Origin: Glaciihabitans sp. INWT7
GTDB lineage: Bacteria > Actinomycetota > Actinomycetes > Actinomycetales > Microbacteriaceae
NCBI RefSeq assembly: GCF_014217685.1
Contig: NZ_CP043653.1
Coordinates: forward strand, 1,120,419-1,184,418
Direction: 5' to 3'
Length of the DNA: 64,000 nt
Shown here: one piece after another, positions 15,363-24,456 of the stretch
How the letters are laid out: every line of letters begins with the position of its first letter
Numbering within the stretch: the first letter of the stretch is position 1
Program-made: the position numbers and the translations under genes
The notes under the pieces: model-generated
Seen by the model: the letters and a program-made list of their open reading frames with translations, nothing else
What the model was told of the DNA's origin: nothing
Database searches by the model: none

Positions 15363-16055
15363 ATGCAGCCGGATGACGAAGATCACACTGTCGTCCGGGC
15401 GCGCCCGGAAATCCTCCCGGTCCGGGGGAGTGGGGGCCGCGGAGAGCCAGAGGACATCGAGGCGGATACGGTCATCCGCGGGCCGGAGACGGCACAGGCT
15501 GGCCTCGCGCCGGGGAGACCCGCGCCGGGAGCTCCGCCCGCGCTCGTCGAACCTGCGGCTCTCATCGAGCCTCATTCCGACCGAGATTCCGCCGCCGTCG
15601 GACTCCCTGCGCTCATCGAACCCCCGCGCGGTCATCCCGTCGTCGTCGAGCGCTCCGTGCGTCCCCGGGAGGGGCTCCCGACCGATCCGAACGGCCTCAC
15701 CGTGCCCTGGTACCGCATCCGGGTCAACCGGCACGAACCGATCCCGCTCGACGCGCCCGCGTTGATCGGCAGGAATCCGGTCGCTCCGCGCATCGCCATC
15801 GGCGGAGTGCCGCGTCTGGTGCGGGTGCCGTCACCGGGTCGGGAGGTCTCGAGCACGCACCTGGAGTTGCGGCAGCAGGGGGCATCCGTCATTGTCACCG
15901 ACCTGCGATCGACCAACGGAACAGTGGTGTCCATTCCCGGAACCTCGTCACAAAAACTGCGCCAGGGCGAGTCGCTCGTTGTCTCGGCGGGCACGGTAGT
16001 GGATATTGGAGACGGCAACCTCGTCGAGATCCTCCCCATCGAGCGCCTGGTCTGA
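15363..16055 (+). CDS. FHA domain phosphothreonine-reader protein
   Basis: A 230-residue soluble protein with a disordered, Pro/Glu/Arg-rich first half (several PALIEP/AALIEP repeats) and a forkhead-associated domain at about residues 120-225. The FHA core residues are all there: GR in LIGRNP (about 134-139), S-x-x-H in VSSTHLEL and the N-G pair in DLRSTNGTVV. FHA domains bind phosphothreonine peptides. It opens a one-strand locus with a PP2C phosphatase 37 bp downstream and a Ser/Thr kinase next, so it is a likely reader of that kinase's output. The first acidic residues (QPDDEDHTVVRARP) contain a TVVR-type threonine, a possible phosphosite. The in-frame ATG at 15354 is an alternative start. 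Confidence 0.85.
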   Translation: MQPDDEDHTVVRARPEILPVRGSGGRGEPEDIEADTVIRGPETAQAGLAPGRPAPGAPPALVEPAALIEPHSDRDSAAVGLPALIEPPRGHPVVVERSVRPREGLPTDPNGLTVPWYRIRVNRHEPIPLDAPALIGRNPVAPRIAIGGVPRLVRVPSPGREVSSTHLELRQQGASVIVTDLRSTNGTVVSIPGTSSQKLRQGESLVVSAGTVVDIGDGNLVEILPIERLV

Positions 16056-16092
16056 CGGATGGACCTCCCCCAATGACCCGCGAAAGGCTACA

Positions 16093-16932
16093 GTGACCGA
16101 GATCGGCACGAGCAGCGCGCGTTTCAGCGTGGACATCCCCGAGCATCCGGATGCCCGACTCGTTCTCGCGTGGGGAGCGGCCACGGACACCGGTCGCCGC
16201 CGCGCCCACAACGAAGACAGTTTCCTCGCTCGTGTGCCGATCTTCGCGGTCGCCGACGGCATGGGCGGTCACTCCGCCGGAGACATCGCCAGTGCCGCTG
16301 TCGTCTCGCGACTGTCGGAAGCGGTCACCGACCCCTTCACGGATGCCGACACGATCGAGCGGGGGCTGCGTGCCGCGACGGTCGACATCGGGCTGGCGGC
16401 CGATGAGAAAGAGCTGGGGGTCGGCACCACGGTCACCGGGGTCGCCCTCTCGTTGCAGGACGACGAGCCGTTCTGGACCGTCTTCAATGTGGGGGACTCG
16501 CGGGTCTACCTCTACGAACGGGATGCTCTCGTGCAGGTGACCGTCGATCACTCCGTCGTGCAGGAACTCGTCGACGCGGGTCTCATTCGGGCCGAAGACG
16601 CCGAAACCCACCCCGACAGCAACGTGATCACCCGGGCCGTCGGATTCAACGTGGAGGCCGTGCCGGACTACTGGGTCGTGCCCGTGCGCGAGGGACTCCG
16701 ACTGCTGCTGTGCTCGGACGGGCTCACGAAGGAACTGGATTCCGAGGCGATCCGCCGTCACCTCGCGGCAGGCGGCTCCGCAGAAGCCACCGCGATCGCC
16801 CTCGTCGATTCCGCGGTGGAGTGCGGGGGTCGCGACAACATCACCACCATCGTGATCGACGTGCTCGAAAGCTCCGGTCTCGGCGAGTTCGAGAACACGA
16901 TCCCGCGCACCTCGCCGACTCCAATTCAGTGA
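16093..16932 (+). CDS. PP2C-type Ser/Thr protein phosphatase
   Basis: Metal-dependent protein phosphatase of 279 residues, cytosolic. All PP2C motifs for the two-metal site are readable: RRRAHNEDSF (about 35-44), FAVADGMGGHSAGD (about 54-67), FNVGDSRVYLY (about 135), LLLCSDGL (about 205) and GGRDNITTIVI (about 243-253). It should be active. It lies between the FHA protein and the receptor kinase and is the obvious counterpart of that kinase. The GTG at 16093 fits the amino-terminal length of the family and has a GAAAGG upstream. A short C/G hairpin and a promoter-like box separate it from the kinase gene. Confidence 0.93.
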   Translation: MTEIGTSSARFSVDIPEHPDARLVLAWGAATDTGRRRAHNEDSFLARVPIFAVADGMGGHSAGDIASAAVVSRLSEAVTDPFTDADTIERGLRAATVDIGLAADEKELGVGTTVTGVALSLQDDEPFWTVFNVGDSRVYLYERDALVQVTVDHSVVQELVDAGLIRAEDAETHPDSNVITRAVGFNVEAVPDYWVVPVREGLRLLLCSDGLTKELDSEAIRRHLAAGGSAEATAIALVDSAVECGGRDNITTIVIDVLESSGLGEFENTIPRTSPTPIQ

Positions 16933-16935
16933 CCA

Positions 16936-16949
16936 CCCCCAAAGGGGGG
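16936..16949 (+). terminator. Short C5-AAA-G5 hairpin after PP2C gene
   Basis: CCCCC AAA GGGGG directly behind the phosphatase stop, followed by an A-rich rather than T-rich tract. Could be a weak terminator or pause site between the PP2C and kinase genes. Confidence 0.3.
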
Positions 16950-17006
16950 ACAAAAACAGGCTCTTGACCAGCAGATTTGTCCAACTGGCCCGAATCGAGG
17001 CGTGTC

Positions 17007-17012
17007 TACAAT
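17007..17012 (+). promoter_or_regulatory. Possible promoter of kinase-MoxR-FtsK part of the locus
   Basis: TACAAT in a less GC-rich stretch of the 149-bp gap, about 70 bp before the kinase start. The -35 is unclear: AACTGG (16983-16988) has 18-bp spacing but poor match. Confidence 0.35.
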
Positions 17013-17081
17013 AGGACACCGGGACTCTCCCGGGCTCAGAGCACCGACCGGCCTTCAGCCAGCGTCGTCGAAGGAGGAGAG

Positions 17082-18527
17082 ATGGCACGACGATTGCCCT
17101 CCCAGCCTCCCGTGCTGCCCGGATTCTCGACCATCCACGTGCTCGGCTCGGGTGGATTCGCCGATGTCTTCCTCTACGAACAGAACATGCCGCGCCGCCA
17201 GGTCGCCGTCAAGGTGATGCTGAGTGAGGTCGTCAACGACCAGGTGAGACAGATGTTCCAGGCCGAGGCGAATCTCATGGCCCAACTGAGTTCTCACCCC
17301 TCCATCCTCACGGTGTATCAGGCGAGCGTCTCCTCCGACGGCAGGCCATACCTCGTGATGGAGCTGTGCTCTTCTGCGCTGAGCGAGCGGTACCGGCGCG
17401 AGCGGATTCCGGTGCCGGAGGTGCTGCGCATCGCGGTGAAGATCGGCAGCGCGATCGAGACCGCGCACCGGGCGGGTGTGCTGCATCGCGACATCAAACC
17501 GTCCAACATCCTCCTCACCGCCTACGGGCATCCGGTGCTCTCGGACTTCGGCATCGCGTCGACCCTCAGCGAGGCGGACACCCACGAATCCGTCGGACTC
17601 TCGATCCCGTGGTCGGCGCCGGAGGTGCTGATGGATGAGACACCCGGAAGCATCGCGTCCGAGGTCTGGTCCTTCGCGGCCACCGTCTATTCGCTGCTCG
17701 CCGGGCGATCGCCGTTCGAGGTCCCCGGGGAATCCAACAAGTCCGCCGACCTGATCTCCCGCATCAACCGGGCTCGGCCCCAGCCGATCGGCCGTTCCGA
17801 CGTGCCGCCGAGCCTCGAGAGGGTGCTCGCCCAGGCGATGGCCCGCAAGCCGGAGAACCGACCGGCGAGCGTGCTCGAGCTCGTGCGCGAACTGCAGGCG
17901 ATCGAGACGGAACTGGGAGTTCCCCAGACTCCGATCGAGGTGGCCATGGACGACTGGGCGCTCGCGACCGTCTCCGACCTCGAGGATCGCACGCGCATCC
18001 GCGGGGTGGGGGGAGTCGTGCCGTCGGCACGGGGGCGTCGTCGACGCCGCTCGGCCAGCGCGACCTACGCTCCGGTCGGAACCATGATGCGCCAAACCGC
18101 CGGCGCGCAGAACAGTCGCCAGAAGGGCATGGCCCAGAGCAGCGGCACACGTCCGGTCGAACGCGCCAGGGGCATGCGCGTGCTCGCGTGGGGACTCATC
18201 GTCAGCGCCGTACTCGTGATCGCTCTGGGCGCGACCGCGACATTCGTGCTCATCCGCGCCAACTCGGACAGCATTCCGCAGGTGACCAACATCTCCGCCA
18301 AGGCGGGGACCGACTCGATCAAGTTCAGCTGGGCCGACCCGGGACTCAAGACCGACGACTCCTACCAGGTGACCACGAGCGATGGTCGATCGGCGCTGCA
18401 GACCTCTTCAGACTATTTTGCACAGGATGCCAAGGCCGGGGATCGGGTCTGCATCACGGTAGCGGTGAACCGCCAGGGGAAGACGGGGCCTCCGAGTGCG
18501 GAGAAGTGCGTCGACTTCGGGGGGTGA
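17082..18527 (+). CDS. Transmembrane Ser/Thr protein kinase with extracellular FN3-like domain
   Basis: Hanks-type receptor kinase, 481 residues, start chosen at ATG 17082 because of the strong AAGGAGG eight bases ahead. The kinase domain (about 14-275) has the Gly loop LGSGGFADVF, Lys in VAVKVM, HRDIKPSNIL (about 135), DFG in LSDFGIAS and WSAPEVL, so it should be active. A basic linker leads to one membrane helix (about 367-391) and an outside domain of about 85 residues that resembles a fibronectin type III module with two cysteines. PASTA domains of PknB-type kinases are absent. The next gene also carries FN3-type modules outside the membrane, so the kinase may sense that protein or the same ligand. 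Confidence 0.93.
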   Translation: MARRLPSQPPVLPGFSTIHVLGSGGFADVFLYEQNMPRRQVAVKVMLSEVVNDQVRQMFQAEANLMAQLSSHPSILTVYQASVSSDGRPYLVMELCSSALSERYRRERIPVPEVLRIAVKIGSAIETAHRAGVLHRDIKPSNILLTAYGHPVLSDFGIASTLSEADTHESVGLSIPWSAPEVLMDETPGSIASEVWSFAATVYSLLAGRSPFEVPGESNKSADLISRINRARPQPIGRSDVPPSLERVLAQAMARKPENRPASVLELVRELQAIETELGVPQTPIEVAMDDWALATVSDLEDRTRIRGVGGVVPSARGRRRRRSASATYAPVGTMMRQTAGAQNSRQKGMAQSSGTRPVERARGMRVLAWGLIVSAVLVIALGATATFVLIRANSDSIPQVTNISAKAGTDSIKFSWADPGLKTDDSYQVTTSDGRSALQTSSDYFAQDAKAGDRVCITVAVNRQGKTGPPSAEKCVDFGG

Positions 18528-18537
18528 CGACAGCGCA

Positions 18538-21500
18538 ATGACACTCAAGGATTGGGTCGCGGGCCACCGTTCGCTCGTCGCCACCGCGACGAGCGGTACG
18601 GTGATCGCCGCGCTGGTCGCGACCGTGGCGATCGTCTCCTCCGGGTACTCGGCACAGCGCCTCGACCTCAACGACGGCTCCGTGTGGGTGGCCAACGGGA
18701 GTTCGCAGGTGATCGGACGCGCGAACACCCAGGTGCTCGCGCTCAACACCGTCGTTGCTTCGAGCGGGGCTGACATCCAGACGATCCAGCGCGGCTCGAC
18801 CGTGCTGCTCTTCGACCGCACCGACAGCAAAGTGGATATCGTCGATCCCGCCACCTCGAAGGTGCAGGACAGCGTGCCGCTGCCGCCGCAGGATCCCCAG
18901 CTGTCGCTTGCGGGAGACAACATCGTGATCGCGGCCGGCGGCACGGGGCAGGTCTGGATCGTGCCGCTCGCCCAGCTCCCCACTTTCGACGCCCAGTCTC
19001 CGGCAACCCTCAGCCTCGGCGCGAACGCGGTGACGAGTGTGACGCCGGAGGGAATGCTGTTCGGCTACTCGGCCGATACGCGGCAGGTCTACCAACTGGA
19101 CGCCGCTCACGCCGACACCGTCGCCGAGTCCACCCGAGCTCGTTTCGGGGGTGCGAGACGGGATGTCTCAGTCACCTCGGTCGGCGGACAGTGGGTGCTG
19201 TTCGACTCGGTGAGCCGCACCATCCTCACGGCAAACGGCACCATCGACCTCTCGAGGCAGATCTCCTCCGGAGCGAATGCCGTGCTCCAGCAGGCATCCA
19301 CCGGGGGTGACACTGTGCTCATCGCCTCGTCGACGGGGCTTTTGAAGGTGCCGCTCGGCGGCGGGAGCCCGGTGACCCTGACCACGAGCGAGGGGGGGAT
19401 CCCCGCGGCTCCCCGCGTGATGGGGGGCTGCACTTTCGCCGCCTGGTCGATCGGTTCGGCGTGGCGCCAGTGTGGAAGTTCATCCGCCGTCACCCTGACG
19501 CTCGACTCGATGCCGGCATCTGCCTCCGAGCTGGCCTTCGTCTCGAATGCTGACCGCCTGGTGCTGAGCGATCCGCGCGGTGGCGGCGTGTGGGCGGTGC
19601 AGCAGGCTGGAGAGCTCATCGACAACTGGGCGGACCTCATCACTGTGCGGAAGGACCAGCAACAGGTCGAGCAGAACAACGAGGACACCCCGCCCGATTT
19701 CGAGAAGACCCAGGTGCCGCCGGTCGCCGTCGACGACTCCTTCGGCGCCCGGCCAGGTCGCACGAGCGTGCTGCCGGTTCTTCTCAACGACTACGACGCC
19801 AACGGTGATGTGCTGGTGATATCGGACGTGACGGCGATCGATGAATCGATCGGTCACCTCGACCTCATCAACGACAGCCAGCAGGTGCAGATCACCCTCG
19901 CGCCATCGGCAAGCGGAACTGTTACCTTCGGCTACTCGATCAGCGACGGCCGAGGTGGAACCGCGAGCGCGACGGTGACCGTGGCCGTGCGTCTTCCGAC
20001 GGAGAACTCGCCGCCGTTCCAGGTGAAGCAGACCAAGGCCCTCGTGGCGGCCGGTGGTCGCGTGACTCAGGACGTGCTCGGAGACTGGGTGGACCCCGAC
20101 GGCGACGCGTTCTACCTCACCTCGGCCGCGACGGCAGCGCCGGACACGGTGACCTACAAGCCGGAGGGCACCGTCGTCTTCACCGACGGCGGTTCGGGCC
20201 CGGGCCTGAGGTCGGTTCCGCTCGTCGTCTCCGACGGCAAGTTGAGCGGCGCCGGCTCGCTGTCGGTCACGGTGAAGGCCATCGGGGCGGTGCCGATCAT
20301 CGCGGATTCCTACGTCAAACTGGCCTACGCCGGCCAGGAGATCACCCTCTCGCCGCTCGATCATGTGCGCGGGGGGTCCGGAACGCTGCGGCTCGCGAGC
20401 GTGCCGGCGAAGAGCGGGGTGACCATCACCCCGAGTCTCGAGGCCGGCACCTTCCGCTTCGTGAGCGACCAGGTCGGCACGCACTACATCGACTACGTGG
20501 TCAACGATGGCGACCAGACCGCCAACGGCATCGTACGCATCGACGTCGCCGCGCCGCCGGACGCGAACACCAAGCCCATCACGATTCCGAAGAACATCTT
20601 CGTGCAGTCGTTGAGTACCCAGACCATCGATGTCGCCTCCAGTGACAAAGATCCCGCCGGAGGGGTGCTGCTGGTGACGGGTGTCTACAACCTCGCCCCG
20701 AACTCGGGGGTGACAGCGGAGGTGATCGAGCAGCGCTCCATCCGCGTGACGCTCACCGCGCCGCTCGAGTCCGGAACGGTCACCTTCAACTACCGCATCA
20801 CCAACGGCCTCGCCGAGGCCGAGGGGGTGGTGAACGTCGTGGAGATTCCCCGCCCCACCCGCTCCCAGCCACCGATCGCCAACGACGACAGCGTCACGGT
20901 GCGGGTCGGCGACGCCATAGACATCCCGGTGCTCGACAATGACGTGCAACCGGATGGGGAACAACTCACGCTCAACCCGCTGCTGTCGACGACCCTCGGG
21001 GGCAACTCCGGGCTGCTGTTCGCCTCCGGCAACGTACTGCGCTACCTCGCCCCGCAGAAGACCGGAGATTTCACCGCGGTGTATGCGGTCTCCGATCTGA
21101 ACGGGCAGAGCGCGCAGGCGCAGGTGAAGATCTCCGTTCGCGAGGCCGTCGAGGCGACCAACAATCCGCCGGTGCCGCAGACCGTGACCGCCCGGGTGAT
21201 CGCGGGCGAGACAGTGCGCATCTCCATCCCGCTCACCGGCATCGACCCTGACGGGGATTCGGTGCAGCTGCTCGGCCAGGCCACGAACCCGACGAAGGGG
21301 TCGGTCACCGAAGTGGGAACCGACTACCTCGACTTCCTCGCCGGTGACTACTCCGCCGGCACCGACACCTTCACCTACACGGTCATCGACGCCCTCGGCG
21401 CCCGGGCCACGGGGCTCGTGCGTGTCGGAATCAGCCCGAAGGTCGCGGGCGCTCGCAATCCCGTCGCCGTGTCCGACGAGGTGCGCATCCGGCCCGGCGG

Positions 21501-24420
21501 CACCGTCTCGGTGCAGCCTCTTCTCAACGACTCTGACCCCGATGGCGGCACCCTCACCATCTCGAAGGTCGAGCCGAACTCGAAAGACATCATCGCCCGC
21601 ATCGAGGGCGATATCGTGAAGGTGACGCCGCCCACCAAGCCGGGCACCTATGGTCTCGTCTACACGATTGAGAACTCCTTCGGCGGCACCAGTGCCGCCT
21701 TCATTACGGTTATCGTGAGCACGGACGCCCCGCGCTCCTTCCCCGAAGTCCACGACACCGTGCTCACGCTCTCCGACGTGCTCGGTCGAGACTCGCTCGA
21801 CGTCGACGTGTTGAAGAACGTCTTCTTCGCCGATGGGAACGTCTCGACGCTCGGGGTCTCGGTGCTGCCCGGCTATTCGAGCGATGCGACGGTGACGTCG
21901 ACGAAGCGCATCCAGGTGACGGTGAAGAACAAGAGCCAGATCATCCCCTTCTCCGTCGCGAACCCCGATGACGCGAGTGTGGTCTCCTATGCCTTCGTGT
22001 GGGTGCCCGGGCTGAATGACGCCCTGCCCCAGCTGAACCGCAAGGCGCCGCCGCTCACGATCCCGAGCGAGTCGACCCTCTCGATCGACCTCAACGACTA
22101 TGTGCTCGCGGTCGGCGGCAAGCAGGTGCGCCTCACGGACTCGACCAGCGTGCAGGCCACCCACTCCGACGGGTCGAACCTGGTGGTGAACGATCACACC
22201 CTGCGATTCACCTCCGCCGATAAATACTTCGGGCCGGCATCCATCTCCTTCGAGGTGACCGACGGGAGCTCTGCCATGGATCCCACCGGCCGGAAGGCCA
22301 CCCTGGTGTTGCCGATCAAGGTCACACCGCGGCAGAACCAGCCGCCCGCGTTCGTCGGTGGAGTCATCGACTTCGAGCCGGGCGCGTCGAAAGAACTCGA
22401 CCTGCTCAAGCTCACCAACTACCCCTACCCGAACGACCTCGCTGAGCTCGCCTACTCCGTACTCACCCCGGCGCCCGAGGGCTTCACGTACCAGCTCACC
22501 GGTCAGAAGCTCGTTTTGCGCGCCAACGAGAGTGCGGTCAAGGGCGCATCGACGGCCATTCTGCTGGGTGTGAAGGACAACACGACCACGGGGCTGCAGG
22601 GTCAGATCGAGCTGAATGTCGTGGCATCCAGTCGCCCACTCGCCAGGCCGGCGCCGGACTCGGTGCTCGCGCCACGGGGACAGACCACCACGGTGGACGT
22701 GCTGGCGAATGACGAAGCCACCAACCCGTTCCCGGGCAAGCCGCTCAAGGTGCTCGCGATCCGCGGGCTCGACGGCGGATCGGTACCGACCGGACTCACC
22801 ATCTCCCCGAGCGCAGACAACCGAAAGCTGACGATCACGGCGTCGTCCTCGGCGCAGCCGGTCGACACCAATCTGCAGTACGAAGTGGCCGACGCCACCG
22901 GGGACCCGGACCGCTACGTCTGGGGTTCGGTCACCGTCTCCGTCCAGGACAAGCCCGACCCGGTGACCGCGCTCAAGGTCACCTCGTTCGGGGATCGCGT
23001 CCTCACGGTGCGCTGGAGCCCCGGGGTATCCAACAACTCTCCCATCACCGGCTATGATGTGCTCGTGACCTCGGCGTCCGGAGCCGTGTCCACGACCTCG
23101 TGCGCCGTCGCGGTGTGTGACATCTCCACGCCGGGCAACGGGCCGGCGAACGGGGTGCGGGTGGCTGTCAAGGCCATCAATGCGATCGGATCCTCGGATG
23201 CGACGGACCTCGGCGCGACCGTCTGGTCGGACATCATCCCTCCCGCTCCGACCGGCCTTGCCGCGAACCCCCTCGATGGCGGTCTGCGCATCTCCTGGAA
23301 CGCCGTGACGACGCCCTCCGGGGGAAGCGCGGTGAACAACTACCGCCTCGTGGTCGGCGGTGCCACGACGGATGTCGATCCCTCGGCCTGCAGCGGTGGA
23401 TCCTGTTCCGCCGACGTGTCCGGGCTGACCAACGGCCAGAACGTCTCCGTGTCGCTGAGCGCGCGCAACTCGGCTCTGGCCGCGCTGGCGACCTGGAACT
23501 CCACGAGCACGAGCGGCACCCCCGCCGGCAAGCCTCTCTCCGTCTCCTCGCCGACGGCCACCGCGACCGACAGCTCGATCGCGCTCGACTGGGGCGGCGC
23601 GTTCACCGACAACGGGCGGGCGATCACCGCCTATCGCGCGATCGCCTACACCGGTGCTCGCCCCACCTGCGCCGCGCCAACCCCCTCTGGGTCGACCACG
23701 CAGTCGGCGGGCACCTCGACGGCCGCAACCTTCTCCGGGCTCTCGCGCGAGTCCAGCTACTCGCTGGTCGTGCTCGCCGACAACAGCATCGGCTGCACCT
23801 CGAGCCCGGCGGTCTCTGCGCACACGAGCCCGGGGGTCGTCACCGCGATCTCCACGAGCGGCCCCAACAAGAGCGGCGCGACCTACGATTACGCTCTCAC
23901 CGGAGCCTCCATCGGTACGCCGCTCTCGAGTGACTACAGCTTCTATTACCGACTGCAGGGTGACTCGGTGCCCGCGACCGAGTACGGTCCCGTCAGCTTC
24001 GGAGCCCTGCTCACCGCCGAGGGCCAGCAGTACGGCCACGCGATCTCCGTCCAGCTCCGGGCGTGCCGCAACTTCCCGGATGCCGGCGCGGTCTGCCAGC
24101 AGAACTGGTCGGCGTCCTTCGCCGTCGGAACCCCCGTCGATCCGCGGATCGGCCCGGTCACCTTCACGCCGGTCGTGAACCCGAACGATCCGAGCGGCAC
24201 TTTCACCTGGCCGAGCTGGACATCCGCGCCGTACGAGGGCATCCAGTATTCCTGTGGCAACGGGGTGGGGGACACGCTCTTTCCGGGAGACACGAGCCAG
24301 GGCGGTCAGTGCGTCGCGCTCGTGCCCCCTGGACAGGACCCCGTGCTCACGATCGTGGTGATCGCCAATGGCGGTAGCACCTACACGATCCAGTACGACA
24401 GGAACGGTAATGTCCGATAA
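18538..24420 (+). CDS. Giant membrane-tethered Ig/cadherin-like and FN3 repeat protein
   Basis: A 1,960-residue protein. Residues about 10-38 form an uncleaved signal-anchor helix. About 45-385 is beta-rich with propeller-like repeats (VLLFDRTDSKVDIVDPATSK). From about 394 to 1470 come eight or nine modules of roughly 90-100 residues of the cadherin-like/Big_9 type, with motifs PPVAVDDSF, LLNDYDANGD, VDPDGDAF, LDNDVQPDGE and LLNDSDPDGG. From about 1470 on there are at least three FN3-type modules (ITGYDVLVTSASG, VNNYRLVVGG, ITAYRAIAYTG). There is no LPxTG sorting signal, so it is held by its amino-terminal helix. It starts 11 bp after the kinase. A role in adhesion, wall contact or as a sensor arm is inference; modules of this type are often Ca-binding. 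Confidence 0.88.
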   Translation: MTLKDWVAGHRSLVATATSGTVIAALVATVAIVSSGYSAQRLDLNDGSVWVANGSSQVIGRANTQVLALNTVVASSGADIQTIQRGSTVLLFDRTDSKVDIVDPATSKVQDSVPLPPQDPQLSLAGDNIVIAAGGTGQVWIVPLAQLPTFDAQSPATLSLGANAVTSVTPEGMLFGYSADTRQVYQLDAAHADTVAESTRARFGGARRDVSVTSVGGQWVLFDSVSRTILTANGTIDLSRQISSGANAVLQQASTGGDTVLIASSTGLLKVPLGGGSPVTLTTSEGGIPAAPRVMGGCTFAAWSIGSAWRQCGSSSAVTLTLDSMPASASELAFVSNADRLVLSDPRGGGVWAVQQAGELIDNWADLITVRKDQQQVEQNNEDTPPDFEKTQVPPVAVDDSFGARPGRTSVLPVLLNDYDANGDVLVISDVTAIDESIGHLDLINDSQQVQITLAPSASGTVTFGYSISDGRGGTASATVTVAVRLPTENSPPFQVKQTKALVAAGGRVTQDVLGDWVDPDGDAFYLTSAATAAPDTVTYKPEGTVVFTDGGSGPGLRSVPLVVSDGKLSGAGSLSVTVKAIGAVPIIADSYVKLAYAGQEITLSPLDHVRGGSGTLRLASVPAKSGVTITPSLEAGTFRFVSDQVGTHYIDYVVNDGDQTANGIVRIDVAAPPDANTKPITIPKNIFVQSLSTQTIDVASSDKDPAGGVLLVTGVYNLAPNSGVTAEVIEQRSIRVTLTAPLESGTVTFNYRITNGLAEAEGVVNVVEIPRPTRSQPPIANDDSVTVRVGDAIDIPVLDNDVQPDGEQLTLNPLLSTTLGGNSGLLFASGNVLRYLAPQKTGDFTAVYAVSDLNGQSAQAQVKISVREAVEATNNPPVPQTVTARVIAGETVRISIPLTGIDPDGDSVQLLGQATNPTKGSVTEVGTDYLDFLAGDYSAGTDTFTYTVIDALGARATGLVRVGISPKVAGARNPVAVSDEVRIRPGGTVSVQPLLNDSDPDGGTLTISKVEPNSKDIIARIEGDIVKVTPPTKPGTYGLVYTIENSFGGTSAAFITVIVSTDAPRSFPEVHDTVLTLSDVLGRDSLDVDVLKNVFFADGNVSTLGVSVLPGYSSDATVTSTKRIQVTVKNKSQIIPFSVANPDDASVVSYAFVWVPGLNDALPQLNRKAPPLTIPSESTLSIDLNDYVLAVGGKQVRLTDSTSVQATHSDGSNLVVNDHTLRFTSADKYFGPASISFEVTDGSSAMDPTGRKATLVLPIKVTPRQNQPPAFVGGVIDFEPGASKELDLLKLTNYPYPNDLAELAYSVLTPAPEGFTYQLTGQKLVLRANESAVKGASTAILLGVKDNTTTGLQGQIELNVVASSRPLARPAPDSVLAPRGQTTTVDVLANDEATNPFPGKPLKVLAIRGLDGGSVPTGLTISPSADNRKLTITASSSAQPVDTNLQYEVADATGDPDRYVWGSVTVSVQDKPDPVTALKVTSFGDRVLTVRWSPGVSNNSPITGYDVLVTSASGAVSTTSCAVAVCDISTPGNGPANGVRVAVKAINAIGSSDATDLGATVWSDIIPPAPTGLAANPLDGGLRISWNAVTTPSGGSAVNNYRLVVGGATTDVDPSACSGGSCSADVSGLTNGQNVSVSLSARNSALAALATWNSTSTSGTPAGKPLSVSSPTATATDSSIALDWGGAFTDNGRAITAYRAIAYTGARPTCAAPTPSGSTTQSAGTSTAATFSGLSRESSYSLVVLADNSIGCTSSPAVSAHTSPGVVTAISTSGPNKSGATYDYALTGASIGTPLSSDYSFYYRLQGDSVPATEYGPVSFGALLTAEGQQYGHAISVQLRACRNFPDAGAVCQQNWSASFAVGTPVDPRIGPVTFTPVVNPNDPSGTFTWPSWTSAPYEGIQYSCGNGVGDTLFPGDTSQGGQCVALVPPGQDPVLTIVVIANGGSTYTIQYDRNGNVR

Positions 24421-24456
24421 CGTGCGGAGACCCCCGCTGAACCGAGAGGCACCCGC

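Noticed and set aside
16964-17012. TTGACC at 16964-16969 as -35 for TACAAT at 17007
   Set aside because: The spacing is 37 bp, far beyond the 16-19 bp that works.
19480-24039. 1,519-codon open frame on the minus strand inside the giant repeat gene
   Set aside because: High GC at third positions leaves long antisense frames; the Arg/Gly/His/Asp-rich product has no recognisable domain.
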